Below, piece by piece: positions 1 to 12,125 of a stretch of DNA of 64,000 bases. Numbering within the stretch: the first letter of the stretch is position 1; each line of letters starts with the position of its first letter. The stretch comes from Isochrysis galbana. Its lineage: Eukaryota > Haptophyta > Isochrysidales > Isochrysidaceae. The stretch lies in NCBI GenBank assembly GCA_018136815.1, contig CM030942.1, positions 3,387,396 to 3,451,395 on the forward strand, read 5' to 3'. Under the pieces are notes generated by a model. It was not told the DNA's origin and did no database searches. It worked only from the letters and a program-made list of their open reading frames with translations. The position numbers were made by a program, and so were the translations under genes.

Positions 1-3000
1 TTTCTTGCTCGTCCCAGCTGCAAGGCGATAGCCCCGCCTGCTCCCCGATGGCCTAGTAGCGCTTGTTTCTGAAGTCATCCAGACGCCTTCTCTCCCTCCG
101 CCCCTTCACAGTCCCCATTCTACCCGCGGCCGAATGCCGCCCCTCCCCCCATCCGATCCTGCCGCTTGCCGTGCTCCGCGGAGTACGGGGATGTACCCAC
201 GCGCTGCACCCTCCCCCTCCGGCCGAACCCTCACTCGCCCGCCCATCCCTTCCTGTGCAGGGTGGCGCGACTGCCCTCCACTATGCGGCAAGGTGCGGCA
301 ACACCTCCGCTATTGCGCAACTCCTCAACAAGGGGGCGCACATCAGGGCCACTGACAAGGTAGCGTGCGCCCTGCGCCCGTCGCTCGCCGCACACCAAGC
401 CCTTCCTTGGCTGCCCTCCCCTCCCTCCTTCCTCCCTCTCCTTCCCCTCGTGTCGCACCTTGCCCTTCCTCTGCCGCTCAACTTCACGGCACGGCTCTTC
501 GGACGACGATGTGCTAGACGAGCCCGATTCTGACGTCACCCAGACAGCTTTTCTTTTGCCGCTCCTTCACATTTCCCCTTCTTCCCGCGGCCCGATGCTC
601 CTTCTCCCTTTACTCCGATTTGCTGCTTCCGCCTTTCCTGCTTCGCGGGGCACGGGGATGTACCCACGCGCTGCGCCCTCCCCCTCCGGCCGAACCCTCA
701 CTCGCCCGCCCATACTTTCCTGTGCAGGGTGGCGAGACTGCCCTCCACTGGGCGGCAGGCAGCGGCCACACCTCCGCTATTGCGAAACTCCTCAACGTGG
801 GGGCGAAGATCGAGGCCACGGACAACGTAGCGCGCGCCCTGCGCCCTTGGCTTACTGCACATCCAGCCCTTCCTTGGCCGCCCTCCCTTCCCTCCTCGCT
901 CTCTAACCCTTCGTGCCACACCTCACCTTTCCTCTGCCGCTCTGCTTCACGGCATGGCTCTTCGGACGACGTTGAGCTAGACGAGCCCGTTTCTGATGTC
1001 ACACAGACGCCTTATCTTTCTCCGCGCCTTCACAGTCCCCCTACGTCCCGCGGCCAGATGTCGGCCCTCCATATACTCCTATTTGTTGCTGCCGCCTCCC
1101 CTGCTTCGCGGGGCACGGGGATGTACCCACGCGCTGCACCCTCGCCCTCCGGCCGATCCCTCACTCGCCCGCCCCTCCCTTCCTGTGCAGGGTGGCGAGA
1201 CTGCCCTCCACAGGGCGGCAAGGTGCGGCAACACCTCCGCTATTGCGGAACTCCTCAACGCGGGGGCGAAGATCGAGGCCACTGACAACGTAGCGCACGC
1301 CCTGCGCCCTTCGCTTGCCTCACACCCAGTGCTTCCTTGGCCGCCCTCCCCTCCCTCCTTCCTCCCTCTCCTCCCCCTCGTGTCGCACCTTGCCCTTTCT
1401 CTGCCGCTCAACTTCACGGCACGGCTCTTCGGACGATGATGAGCTAGACGAGCGCGCTTCTGGTGTAACACAGACAGATTTTCTTTTGCCGCCCCTTCAC
1501 ATTTCCCCTTCTTCCTGTGGCCAGATGCCGCTTCTCCCTATACTCCGATTTGCTGCTTTCGCTTCTCCTGCTTCGTGGGGCACGGGGATGTACCCACGCG
1601 CTACGCCCTCCCCCTCGGGTCGAACCCTCACATGTTCGCCCATCCCTTGTGCAGGGTGGCGCGACTGCGCTCCACACGGCGGCAGGCAACGGCCACACCT
1701 CCGCTATTGCGAAACTCCTCAACGGGGGGGCGAAGATCGAGGCCACGGACAAGGTAGCGCGCGCCCTGCGCCCTGCGCCCTTGGCTTACTGCACACCCAG
1801 CCCTTCCTTGGCCGCCCTCCCATCCCTCCTTTCTCCCTCTCCTTCCCCTCGTGTCGCACCTTGCGCTCCCTCTGCCGCTCTACTTCACAGCACGGCTCTT
1901 CAGACGATGATGAGCTAGACGAGCCCGTTTCTCATGTCACACAGACGCCGTCTCTCCCTCCGCCCCTTCACAGTCCCCCTACTCTCTCCGGCCAGATGCC
2001 GGCCCTCCCTATACTCCGATTTGCTGCGGCCGCTTCCCCTGCTCCGCGGAGCACGGGGATGTACCCACGCGCTGCACCCTCCCCCTCCGGCCGGAACCTC
2101 ACTCACCCGCCCATCCCTTCCTGTGCAGGGTGGCGCGACTGCCCTCCACTATGCGGCAAGGTGCGGCAACACCTCCGCTATTGCGCAACTCCTCATCAAG
2201 GGGGCGCACATCAGGGCCACTGACAAGGTAGCGTGCGCCCTGCGCCCGTCGCTTGCCGCACACCAAGCCCTTCCTTGGCTGCCCTCCCCTCCCTCCTTCC
2301 TCCCTCTCCTTCCCCTCGTGTCGCACCTTGCCCTTCCTCTGCCGCTCAACTTCACGGCACGGCTCTTCGGACGACGATGTGCTAGACGAGCCCGATTCTG
2401 ACGTCACCCAGACAGCTTTTCTTTTGCCGCTCCTTCACATTTCCCCTTCTTCCCGCGGCCCGATGCTCCTTCTCCCTTTACTCCGATTTGCTGCTTCCGC
2501 CTTTCCTGCTTCGCGGGGCACGGGGATGTACCCACGCGCTGCGCCCTCCCCCTCCGGCCGAACCCTCACTCGCCCGCCCATACTTTCCTGTGCAGGATGG
2601 CGCGACTGCCCTCCACTGGGCGGCACGCCTTGGCGAAACCTCCGCTATTGTGGAGCTCCTCAACGGGGGGGCGAAGATCGAGGCCACGGACAACGTAGCG
2701 CGCGCCCTGCGCCCGTCGCTTGCCGCACACTAAGCCCTTCTTAGCCGCCCTCCCCTCCCGCTTCCCTCCCTCTCTCCGCCCCCCCGTCTCGCACCTTGCG
2801 CTCCCTCTGCCCCTCTGCTTCACGGCACGGCTCTTCCGACGATGATGAGCTAGACGAGCCCGTTTTATGATGTCACGCAAACGCTTTCTTTTTCACCGCC
2901 CCTTCACATTCCACCTTCCCGCGGCCAGATGCCGCCCCTGCGCCCATTATCTACATCCCCTCTTGCCGCCTCACCTCTTCCGAACAATATGGCGATATTT

Positions 3001-3186
3001 CCACGCCCTGCGCCCTTCCACCGGAGCCTCCTGCTGGCAGTTTGATGCCGCTCTCTTGCAGCACATGAGGCGTTGTGTTCCATTCCTTCCGCCGACTGCC
3101 GTATACTTCTTCTCCCCTCCACTCTTGCCTGCACGGCCTCGCTTAACGTTGTCTATGCCACCTACGCCGCTCCACCCCTTGTGCAG
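1..3186 (+). repeat. Tandem exon-intron duplication array of ankyrin units
   Basis: Six 99-nt ankyrin exons recur every 463-474 bp, and the introns between them are also similar (C-rich, opening GTAGCG at the donor and ending in TGTGCAG). The segment around 261-750 and the segment around 2129-2600 are almost identical, including intron sequence, which gives a higher-order repeat of about 1,868 bp (four units). This is the footprint of recent unequal crossing-over. The seventh and eighth ankyrin exons (3187-3288, 3418-3516) are more diverged and lie outside the homogenised block. Confidence 0.9.
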
Positions 3187-6100
3187 GATGGTCGCACGGC
3201 CTTGCACGCCGCGGCATTCAAGGGCCACACCTCTACCGTCATGGCACTGCTTGTGAATGGAGCCGAGATCGACGCCAAGGACAACAACGTGCGCACCTCT
3301 CGCTCGCTCTATCTGAGCTCATCTTGCCCCCCCCCCGCCTTCCCCCTTCCCCTCACCTCTTCCCCTGCCCTTCCAACCTGAGCTCCCTCTTCCTCCTGCT
3401 TTCCGACCGCGGTGCAGGGGCAAACTCCACTGATGTTGGCGGCCAGCATCACCCGCAGTGGTGATGTGGTGGAAGGGCTGGTGCGAATGGGCGCCGATGC
3501 CCATGCCAAGGACAAGGCGCGCGCGTGCCCAACCACTTCCCGCCCCTCCTTTCACGCACGCTCTGAGCTTGGCTCAGCCAACGCGCTCCATCGCCCGCCC
3601 CCTCCCCCCATCCGAGCGCTCCTTCCCCTTGTCAACGCACCGCGCACGCCCCGCGTCCATCATGTCGCGTCATCTGCTCCTACGCGCCCGTGGTGCCGCG
3701 GCGTCTGACCGCTTGCGCTATGCTTGCCTCCCTGCAGAGCGGAAAGACAGCGTTTGATGAGGCTCGACTCAATTGTCACGGGGATGTGGCGGCCTGGCTT
3801 GAGGCTGCCATGAAGGCCGCGTTCGAGACCGCACTCCGTGTGATTGGCCAGCACGCGGCCACCAGCCACATATGCAAGATCTCGGCCACCAACACCCGGC
3901 TACTGCACGGGCTCGTACGGCTCGCGAGCCATCAGATTGAAGTGGCGGCATTCGAAGAGACCGTCAGCCGCTCGGTGTGTGCTGCCGTCGAGGAGAAGCG
4001 CGCCAAACTTGAGGCAGGCTTTGCCGATCTTCAAGTTCGTCATCCGCTCCTCACCGGAGAGCGGCGCAGTCCGACCAAGGCGGCCGAGCTGCTGAGCTGC
4101 CTCGCCACAGAGGCGCAGGCGGCTCGCGAGTGCGTCAAGGAAGCCGAGCGGGCAATGCCATCGCGCGACGAGCTGGCAACGCAACACGAGGACAGTTGGC
4201 GCGAGCGCGCCCTTGCACGCGACCAGGCGCGGCAAGACCAGGTGCACTTTCAAGACCTTCGGCTCGCAGGCCTGCGTGCGACTAAGCGATGCATGGAGCG
4301 CTCGCTGGGCGACCTTGACGGCGGCGTCGGGCCGCCCGAGCTGCCGCCACTTGGCGACGATCAGAGCGCTGCGGTAACACACACGGACGGCAATCTGGCG
4401 TCGCCGCTGTCCGCCTTGTGCGCCGGCATCATGCGAGACGTGCGTCAGTTCCACGAGGAGTACCATGGTCGTCGCCAGCGGCTCGCTGCCGACCTGCAAT
4501 CCTGCAACGAGGATCTGCGAGCAGCATGCCAGGAGGCGGAGGCTAGCGCCGCGCTTCACGGGCGCCGCAGGGACGTCGAAGAGTTGCTGGGCACACTCAA
4601 GGGGATGACACCCGAAATAAAAAGCGAACGAGATGAGGAAATCCAAGCCAGACATGCAATGGAACTTCTCGAGAATGAGCGCGCTCCTGGCGACCCACAT
4701 CTAGAGCGAGCACGCGCCACACACAAGGATGTGGAAGAGAGTCTCGCCGCCCTCTTGCTCCAGCGGGATGGTGTGGTGTCTCGGATCGCAGCATTGAGCG
4801 CCACGCCCAGGCCCAGGCACGAGACGGTGCTTGGTGAGGATGCAAGCATCCCGCTCGACTTCCCCGAGGTCCCGATCCGCACGCAACGCATCGTTCAGCC
4901 GGGCTTAGCCTACGCGCAGTTGGATGCTGCGGGACGTGCGCGCTTCGACATCGAGATGCTGTTGCGCAATGCCGGACTCCTCGTATACGATCGCGGCGAC
5001 AAGAGCTACACCCACCTCGAGTATGTCTCCGGCAAGTCAATCGTCAAGCGCGTGACGTTGTGTGGCGCCCCCAAGATCCTCAAAGACTATTGCATAGATG
5101 ACTTCAAGCGCGTGCAACGAGCCATCACGGCGGCGAGCCGGCTGCGTCACCCAGGCATCGTGCTCGTCGAGTGCGCCTTCCTTGCCAAGGATCGGCACGA
5201 TATCGTCGTCGTGCAGTCGCCCTACTACTCGGGCGGCAACATGCGCCAGTGGTGCCAAGACAAGGATGGCACGGCAAGGCTCGTCGCAGCACAAAAGGTC
5301 GCTGAGGCGGTTCGCTTCCTGCACGCTCACGGCGTGCTGCATCGGGACCTCAAGCCGGAGAACATCGTCTTCAACGGCGATGCCCCCGATGCCACGCCCG
5401 CGCTGTGTGACTTTGATCTGAGTGTGAGCACCATAGAGACGGCGGAGAGAACTGTCCAGCGTGGCACACCGCTCTACCTCGCACCCGAGCCGACTCCCTC
5501 CCCCGCATCGGACGTCTTCGCGCTGGGCGTGACTCTCCTCGAGGTCATGCTCTGCGACGGCGACCAGGAGCGCTTGCGCCAAATGCTCGCGCCCGGCGAA
5601 TGCAGAGTCGAGGCCCTCAAGCGAGTTCGTGGCGAGCTTGGACGCCGGACCAAGGATACCGAGCTCGCCGTGCTCATCAGCTCGATGCTCGCACCCGAGC
5701 CTGCCAAACGTCTCGTGGCGGCCGCCGTGGCCGAGAAATTGGGCGAGCTCCTCAACGTACGGACGTGCGTCCTGTGCCACTGCCCGGAGCCCCGCGACAG
5801 GGGGATCGAGTGCGGAGCGGAGGAGCGGCACTTCTCGTGCGACGAGTGCTTTTCGGGGCACGTCGCACGCGCTGAGTCGCTGTGCGGAGAAGACGGCGTT
5901 CGGGTCAAATGCTGTGCCAGCCACACGGGGTGCGAGGCCCGCTTCACCCTCCGAGACGCTGCGCAGCATGCGGCCCCCGTCGCATTCGAGACATTGCAAC
6001 GCCACATCAAGGATCGGCTGCATGTGTCGCTGCATGAGTCGATGCAAAAGGAGTTTGATCAGTGGAAGGCTGAGTTCGCCGCCGAGTCGGAGATGGAGCG

Positions 6101-6605
6101 TCGCGCCCTTTCGACGCGGCAGCACATCGAGCAGATGATGGAGTTGCGCTGTCCACGATGCCGCCACGTCTTTGGCGCGTTTGATGGTTGTGCAGCGCTC
6201 CGCTGCGCGACTGCCAACTGCGGCGCCAACTTTTGCGCCTTCTGCCTGGCCGACTGCGGTGCCGATGCGCACCCGCACGTCCGACGGTGCCGCCTCAACC
6301 CCAATCAGGACGAATACTATGTGGATGAGGCAGTGTGGACGCGTGTCGTCGAGGGCGAACGGCGTCGGAAGCTCGAGGAGTTTTGGGGTACTCTCGATCC
6401 CGAGTTGAAGGAGGCGATGGCGGCCGACGTGAGCGTGCGGCAGATCCTGCGCGATTTGAGGCTGGACAGAGGGCTCGTCGAGCTACCGTTTTTCGATGAA
6501 ATGGCACAGCTGCGTGGTATGGGCTTCACGGACGAGCCGGCGATGCGCCGCGCTCTCGGCGAGGCGCAAGGCGATTTGGCGGCTGCCGTCGAGCAATTGC
6601 TTTGA
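261..6605 (+). CDS. Ankyrin-repeat / protein kinase / RBR-type RING / UBA protein (5' incomplete)
   Basis: Predicted signalling protein combining a kinase-like domain with a ubiquitin-ligase-like module. Proposed exons, all phase 0: 261-359, 728-826, 1191-1289, 1655-1753, 2129-2227, 2596-2694, 3187-3288, 3418-3516 (one ankyrin repeat each) and a large last exon 3738-6605; more exons probably lie left of the window. The last exon opens with a degenerate ankyrin repeat, then a coiled-coil-like stretch. A kinase domain follows, with HRDLKPEN at 5340-5363 and DFD (not DFG) at 5409-5417; no clear glycine loop is visible. A RING1-like Cys/His cluster (CVLC at 5765, then C..H..C..C), an IBR-like segment and a RING2/Rcat-like segment (CPRC at 6150, with the Gly-Cys that carries ubiquitin in RBR ligases) come next. 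A C-terminal UBA-like motif (MGF...AVEQLL) ends at the stop. Domain calls are by motif; activity is inferred. Confidence 0.85.
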
Positions 6606-7640
6606 TCATATCATCCTCGAGCACGTCGTGCTCCGGGATGATTTGGCGAGGGACGCGCTCGTAGTGTTGCACGGCCACGGGAGAATGCCATGCGTTCTTT
6701 CGAATGGTGCTCCACTTGAGGTGGAGCCGCTGCCGGTCCAAGTTCTACGACGCTGCGCCAGCAGCGGCCGTTTATGTGCCCACGCAGGGCGGTCGTTGGC
6801 GATGACGGCAATGATGTAATGGGACAGAGTCGAAGGCGAGGAAGCAGCTCGAGGTTGGCTTCTCTCTCTCGCATGCGAGCGCGGACAGGGGAGGGCGGGC
6901 GGGAGGGGTTCCCCCTCACGGGCTAGGTGATATGGCCTGAAGCGCTCGAGTTAAGGTGGGACCTCCACCGATGCGGGGGGGGGGGGGGCGGGAGCGCGGG
7001 TGGAGAGGGGGAGCGAGAGCGAGAGGGGGAGGGAGAGGGAGAGGGGAGAGCGAGAGCGTGCAGCGAGAGCGAGAGCGAGAGCGAGAGCGAGAGCGTGCAG
7101 CGTGAGCGTGAGCGTGCAGCGAGAGCGAGAGGGGAGGAGGGAAACTGAGCGGCCAGGCGGCCGCGAGCGAGGCCGGGCGAGTGAGAGAGAGATAGGGAGG
7201 GAGGGAGGGAAGGAGAGGGAGGGAGAGGGAAGGAGGGAGGAGGGTACACGCAGGTTTTTGCTGGGGGGGGGGGGGGGGGGAGCATTTCGCGAGCTGTGGG
7301 TCCCCTCGCGACGAGGCTCCGTTCGCAGAAATGGAGGAGGGAGAGGAGGGAGACATGGGCAGTGGTGGTTGGACACCCAAAAAAACAATGCTACATGCAG
7401 ATAGCTCGTCGATGCCCGCTCCCACCACCCGAGAGGCGTCCTCACAAACGGTCGAGGAGTCTGAGGATGCATGCGTAGACATGCGGCCGCGACGGAAGTC
7501 AAGGGGTGTGGCCACCCCTCACGTGCTGCAGGAGGGCAGCAGGCGAGTGCGCGTTCCAAGAGCCTCGCTTGAGTTCGGCTCGCCGGGCGGAGCTGGAGCC
7601 TTGTATTCAAAGCAGCCACTTCGGAAGGAGGGCCCAGCTC
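6606..7640. other. Intergenic, low complexity
   Basis: 3' flank of the kinase gene, then a purine-rich tract of GAGAGC/GAGGGA units at about 7000-7240 between two long G runs (about 6975-6990 and 7262-7280). Open frames here are by-products of the repeats; no recognisable gene. A proline-rich frame at 7331-7711 is open but has no supporting feature. Confidence 0.6.
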
Positions 7641-8045
7641 ACATTCCCCCCACCGCATCGCCACCGCCGCCGCCACCACCTGCTCCTCCTCCCCCACATC
7701 CACTGCCATAGCGGACTTCTTCAAGAATGTTTTTTTTTGAGGCGTACTTGGCGATGTTCGCCAACTGGAAGGCCAAGAACTCCCTCCGACTCATGCTGCC
7801 CAGAACGACGAACTTCAGCCGGATCGTCGTCTCGACGAGGTCCATCGTGGCCGGGAGCAAGAGGGACCGCAGGGAGAGGGTGCACCCCAAGCGGTACACG
7901 AACGCGATGAAGGGGAAATCCAGGAGGAGGATGAGGAGCTCGTGCCGCTGAATGGCCTTGGCCTGCTCGTAGTCCTCGAAGAGCTGCTGGCGAACGAACG
8001 ACCGGTTGGGCGATAAGAGGAAACCAACTTGAACGACGACGGCGC
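7640..8045 (-). pseudogene. Orphan coding island, membrane-protein-like
   Basis: On the minus strand a frame of about 100 residues reads like true protein (FVRQQLFEDYEQAKAIQRHE followed by a long hydrophobic stretch and SRREFLAFQLANIAKYAS). It then runs into a glycine/CCACCG low-complexity tail. No start or partner exon is visible. The 5' side is cut at about 8070 by a LINE-A fragment in the opposite orientation. It may be one exon of a broken gene or captured host sequence; I do not recognise the family. Confidence 0.4.
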
Positions 8046-8071
8046 CGGTGACGACCCCAACAGGTCGCGCA

Positions 8072-8250
8072 CGCAAAAAGCCAAAGATAGACTATTTGCA
8101 TATCCCAATGCTTCTACCCCCGATAGCCTAAAGACCCTCTACATAATATGGAAATATATTATTAGAGACTTCTACAGAGTAGAGTTCGAGTCATATGACT
8201 TTCACTACATTCCAACCCTAGAAGCCACACTCATGAGATTTACTACTGTG
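8072..8250 (+). mobile_element. LINE-A fragment (C-terminal region)
   Basis: The plus-strand frame encodes KAKDRLFAYPNASTPDSLKT, then WKYIIRDFYRVEFES. This matches the C-terminal part of the LINE-A ORF at 37218-39071, where the same block reads KIKDRLFAYPNSPTPDSLKA. Truncated at both ends, with no duplication found. Confidence 0.75.
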
Positions 8251-8716
8251 CAGTGTGGAGTGGCGAGGGAGTGGCTGTGCTGGTGGATGTGTGAGATGCT
8301 TGTGGTTGTGCTTGGGCTTGAGCAGTGTGATGGATGGAAGGAGAGGCAGAGCGTGACAGCGGTGCGGGAGCGATCTCAGAGGTCCTATTATATGGCATGA
8401 CGGAAGGATCGGGGAACATGACGGCGAGCGAGACGGAATGGAGCACACAAGGGGTGGACACGGAGGACTGCTTCCGAGCGAGCGCGCCAGAAACAAAAGA
8501 CAGACAACCTAAGGGAGAGAACCGGGAAAGCGACGAACGGGAAACTCTAGGAACAAGGGAAAGTCTAATGAAAAGAAAGGGGGGGCCGGACGTCGGAGGG
8601 GCGAAGCGAGGGGCGAGCGCACGGGACTCCGAGCCCCGTCGGCCGGGGGAAACAAAAGGAACCGCTGAGGTTGCATAGGAGGAAGGGAAGGAAGAGATCC
8701 AGGCTGGAGCTGCATG
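8251..8716. other. Unassigned intergenic stretch
   Basis: No coding or RNA feature recognised. Purine-rich, with GAAGGGAAGG-type runs near the right end. Confidence 0.4.
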
Positions 8717-9096
8717 CGAGGGAACCAGGGGTTAAATTAAATTATTAATGTTATATCCTAGCCAACCCCACTAGCTAGTTGGACACAACTTTTCAGTCCC
8801 GGAATCCCGCCATGCCTGACGAGCCAGGTGTCCGAGTGGTACCGGGGGGAGGGGGCACTGCCCCCTCCCCTCGATATTTGTCCTCCCCCTAGTGCATGCA
8901 CCGACCCTGCGCACCTGCGCACCCCAGCACACCCTCTCCTCGAGGCTCGAGGCCACGCTGGGGGAAAACCCCTTTCGGGTAAAACAACGCAGGGGGGGGG
9001 GGGGGGCACTCGTGAGTTTAGGGGCCTAGAGCGCTAATCTCCCTCGCCCGAGCGAGTGGCCGCGACGAGCCGCGGCCCTTCTCGAGGGAACCAGGG
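8717..9096 (-). mobile_element. S1 retroposon, 5'-truncated, with target-site duplication
   Basis: Body 8731-9082 is related to the 3' half of the full S1 copy at 29337-30206 and ends, in minus sense, with the S1 3' terminus (GGTTGGCTAGGATATAACAT) plus an AT-rich tail. It is flanked by the 14-bp repeat CGAGGGAACCAGGG at 8717-8730 and 9083-9096. The truncated 5' end, variable tail and duplication are the signature of target-primed reverse transcription. Confidence 0.8.
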
Positions 9097-9451
9097 AGGA
9101 AGGGAAGAGAGGGAAGGGAGCGAGGAGCGGGGTGTCGCATCCGCGATCGACTTCCGACCTTATGCGTCTTCGTGCTCAATTGTTCTTGTTTGCCGCGGAG
9201 TTTTACTCGTAACTTGTAGAACTCTTCACTCGTAACTCGCCCTTCGCTCCTTGTCGTCGCGCGGCAAGGCCGTTTGTGACGCTACAGGTCGACCTGCGTG
9301 GGACGAGACAAAGTGGCTTCACTGGTACTATCGACACAGGAGGGCAAGCCGGAGCAGGCCGCGCGCACACCTCTCGCCAAAATGAAAGTCCGAGCTGTCG
9401 ACGAGCATCATCTCGAGCGCATCGCCAACTACGCGGCCTTGATAATAAAAT
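9097..9451. other. Unassigned intergenic stretch
   Basis: No convincing gene. Purine-rich at the left edge, mixed composition to the right. Confidence 0.4.
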
Positions 9452-9516
9452 AATTAATGTTATATCCTAGCCAACCCCACTAGCTAATTGGACACAACTT
9501 TTCCGTCCCGGAATCC
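9452..9516. repeat. Left arm of perfect 65-bp inverted repeat
   Basis: Identical over 65 bases to the reverse complement of 12126-12190, including the private variant TTTTCCGTCCCGGAATCC. Other genomic copies read TTTTCAGTCCCGG or TTTTCAGCCCCGG. The sequence is the S1 3' end in minus orientation. Confidence 0.95.
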
Positions 9517-9530
9517 CGCCATGCCTGACG

Positions 9531-12125
9531 GGCCGTATATTATAAAGTTCGTTACGTTGGCCCTACCGAATATGGTCATGTGTCGCGTTATCGGCGCCAG
9601 TTTAGCCGCTTTTTTGTCCACTTTGTCTGCGAGTTTCTTCCAGAAGGGCTTGAGGGCCTCCGGGGCTCCTAGCGGGACGCCTAGTATGATGAGGTATTGA
9701 TCGTTCTCTATCCAATTGTATTTACGCATGTCCCACGGCGGTTTGCGGAGCCTTTGCGAGCCCATTCGGATTCCTTGAAATTTGGCTTCGTTCGTTTTGC
9801 CCCCCGTGGCCCGCTCGTGGGTCCGTACCCACGCTAGGGCCCGCTTCAGGCTCGTGTAGTCGCTCGTGATGAGCGCCGTGTCGTCGGCGAACTGGCTAAT
9901 CTTAAGGTCGTACCCGTTGAGATTAACCCCTTGTATGTCGGGGTCGTTGTTTATGGCGCGAGTGAGTGCCTCCGTCGTAAGAAGGAAAGTGAGCGGTGAG
10001 AGGGGGCATCCTTGAGGCATCCCACTCCCTATCGTGAAGGGGTAGCTTCGGCCACCGTTGATTTTGATCGTGCGGATGGGTCTTGCCGCATCGCTGGTGA
10101 GTGCTCTCGCCAGATGCTGGAAGTCTGGCCCGAAATTGAGGAGGCGGAGCGCCAGGTGGTAGAACTCCCAGCTGACTCTGTCGAATGCTTTTTCCCAGTC
10201 GAGTGCTAGGAGGAGGCCGGGCTCTCCTGTTTCGTCGAGGTATGCTCTTGTCAGTTGTAGGAGGTGGGTGGCTTCGCTGATCAGTCTCCTAGGCACGAAG
10301 CCTAGTTGATTGTCTGATATAATGTTACCTATTACCTTGCCTAGTCTATTGGTTAGTATTTTCGCTAGTATCTTATAGTCGCTCTGTAGCAGTGTTATTG
10401 GCCTATAGTTTCTAGGGTCGCGCGCGTCTCCTTTTTTATAGAGCAAGATGATGTCTCCCTCCCTCATAGTGTACGGGATTAGGCCTGTGTCGAAGGTTTG
10501 GTTGTAGAGGTCTGTTAGGATAGGCGCAACTAGTTTTTCGTGCATCTTCTTGTGAGGATGGAGGTGGCAGCGAATAGTGCACTTGTTGTCGATCCATGCT
10601 CCGGGAATTTCGTGCGAAAGGTTGCAGCGTACCCCGCGCTTGTTGCGCAAGCAGAGGCCTTGCGTGAAGCGGGCGCACGGTTTGGGGGGGGCCTTGCCGA
10701 GCGCCTCGTGGGCCGATTTGGGGCGAGGAGCGAGCTTGCGCGACTCGTTGCGCTCCCTGCGCTTGGCGGCTTCTGCGTCGCACTCGCAGATGCGGTGTAT
10801 CGGGGAGAGGCCCAGGGCTACCTCAGGGCGCCAGCCCTTGCACCCTTTGGAGCTTCCGTGTATCATGAGTTTGTGAGGCGATTGGATGTTGGGGGGCATC
10901 GCGATCGGTTTGCACGCCCGGACGGCGTAGTTGACCGGCACCGTTTTGTTGTCGATGTTGAGTACGATCTTGCGCGGGAAGTTGCCCGATAGGAAGGTTC
11001 CTTGCGCTGCGGAGACATAGAGGTGCCAGCGGGTAGAGTAGGCGACTTTCGACACAAAGGTGCCGGACTCACCCTCGAGCTTCATGCGTTCGCGGTTTCC
11101 CTTCAAGAAGGTGAGGCCTTGTGCTTCGACCGCTTTGACGAGCGAGCTTAGAGTGATTTTCGATGCTTGCGCGAGGCCGTCCGCCTCGACAACGACGTGG
11201 GCCGCGACGTCTTGGAGCGCCTCGTAGAGGGCCTTGCGCGAGGAGGTGCCCTTCTTGTTGAGTTTCTCTTCAATGGAGTCCACATTGATGCGTACGGGGA
11301 TGTCTTGGCCTAGGGCTCGAATGATGGTGTGGTCGCCGTATTTGGCCTTGAATTGTTGCGCGCAGTCTTCGTTGACCGCTATGTGCCACGGGCCCCTCGC
11401 CGAGCGGGCCCAGAAGTCTGGCTCGGGGTCGACTCCCTCGAGCTCTAGAAGAAGTTCGACGATGGCGGCGTACACCGTCGTGTCTTGGATTATGATGTCT
11501 CCGGCTTGGTGGAATGAGAGTTCGAAGGCGGAGTCTGAGTCTGCCATGTTGTTGTCGTCTTCAGAGTCGTGATCCTGTGCCGTGTGGTGTGAGGCGTCCG
11601 TGCTCAGTGTCGTGCAGGTGAGGGCTGTGGGTGGTGTCACTTTGCTCTGGTCCTCCTCAGGGGGGTTGTATGCTCGTGTCTCATGTGTGCGGCGTGCCGT
11701 GTATGAGGGGGTTTCTCTGGAGAGTTTGTACGTTGTGATGAGGTGGATGTGGTGCCCATAGGGGCCACCCGGCCTCGGGCCGCGCTGCCGGAGCAGCGCG
11801 GCCCTTGCCAGGGCGAGAGGGGCCTCTGCCATAAGGCATGCCCAATGGAAGGGTGGCTGTTTGGGCCTGGCATTGGTGGGGTGTTGCCAGCAGCCTGCTG
11901 CCCCCCATGGGGGAGACCAGCATGGCTGCCATAGGTGGTGTGGCCGGGGCCACGGGCCGTGTGGCGCGACCGGAGTCGCACGCACCTGCTCGGCCTCGGT
12001 GGGCGGACGCGGCCGCTTCGATAGCGGCTGCTCCATGGGCACTGGTGGGGCGCCCTCGGCGGGGGGCCCGAAGGAGAGGGGAGTCGCGGCGGCGCGCTCC
12101 ATCGCGTCTAAGTATAAACTTAGTT
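9531..12125 (-). mobile_element. LINE-A copy A1, 5' end intact, 3' end truncated, lying between inverted repeats
   Basis: Non-LTR retrotransposon with one long minus-strand ORF (872 aa, 12102 to 9484). Order: a Pro-rich N-terminus (MERAAATPLSFGPP), a domain of unknown function shared with LINE-B (LEGVDPEPDFWARSARGPW), a CCCH-like cysteine cluster (CARFTQGLC...C...H) at about 10620-10680, then reverse transcriptase (YRPITLL, DWEKAFDRVSWEF, GMPQGCPLSPL, FADD box). The usual apurinic endonuclease and the start of the RT domain are not visible between the zinc cluster and the RT, so an internal deletion is likely. The C-terminal zinc-finger region present in copy A3 is missing: the reading frame leaves LINE sequence at about 9531 and enters the left inverted repeat. 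The 5' end is a hairpin (12105-12125) only a few bases upstream of the ATG. Confidence 0.9.

Noticed and set aside
1..3186. CRISPR-like regular spacing of repeats
   Set aside because: The repeated units are coding ankyrin exons with introns in a eukaryotic gene.
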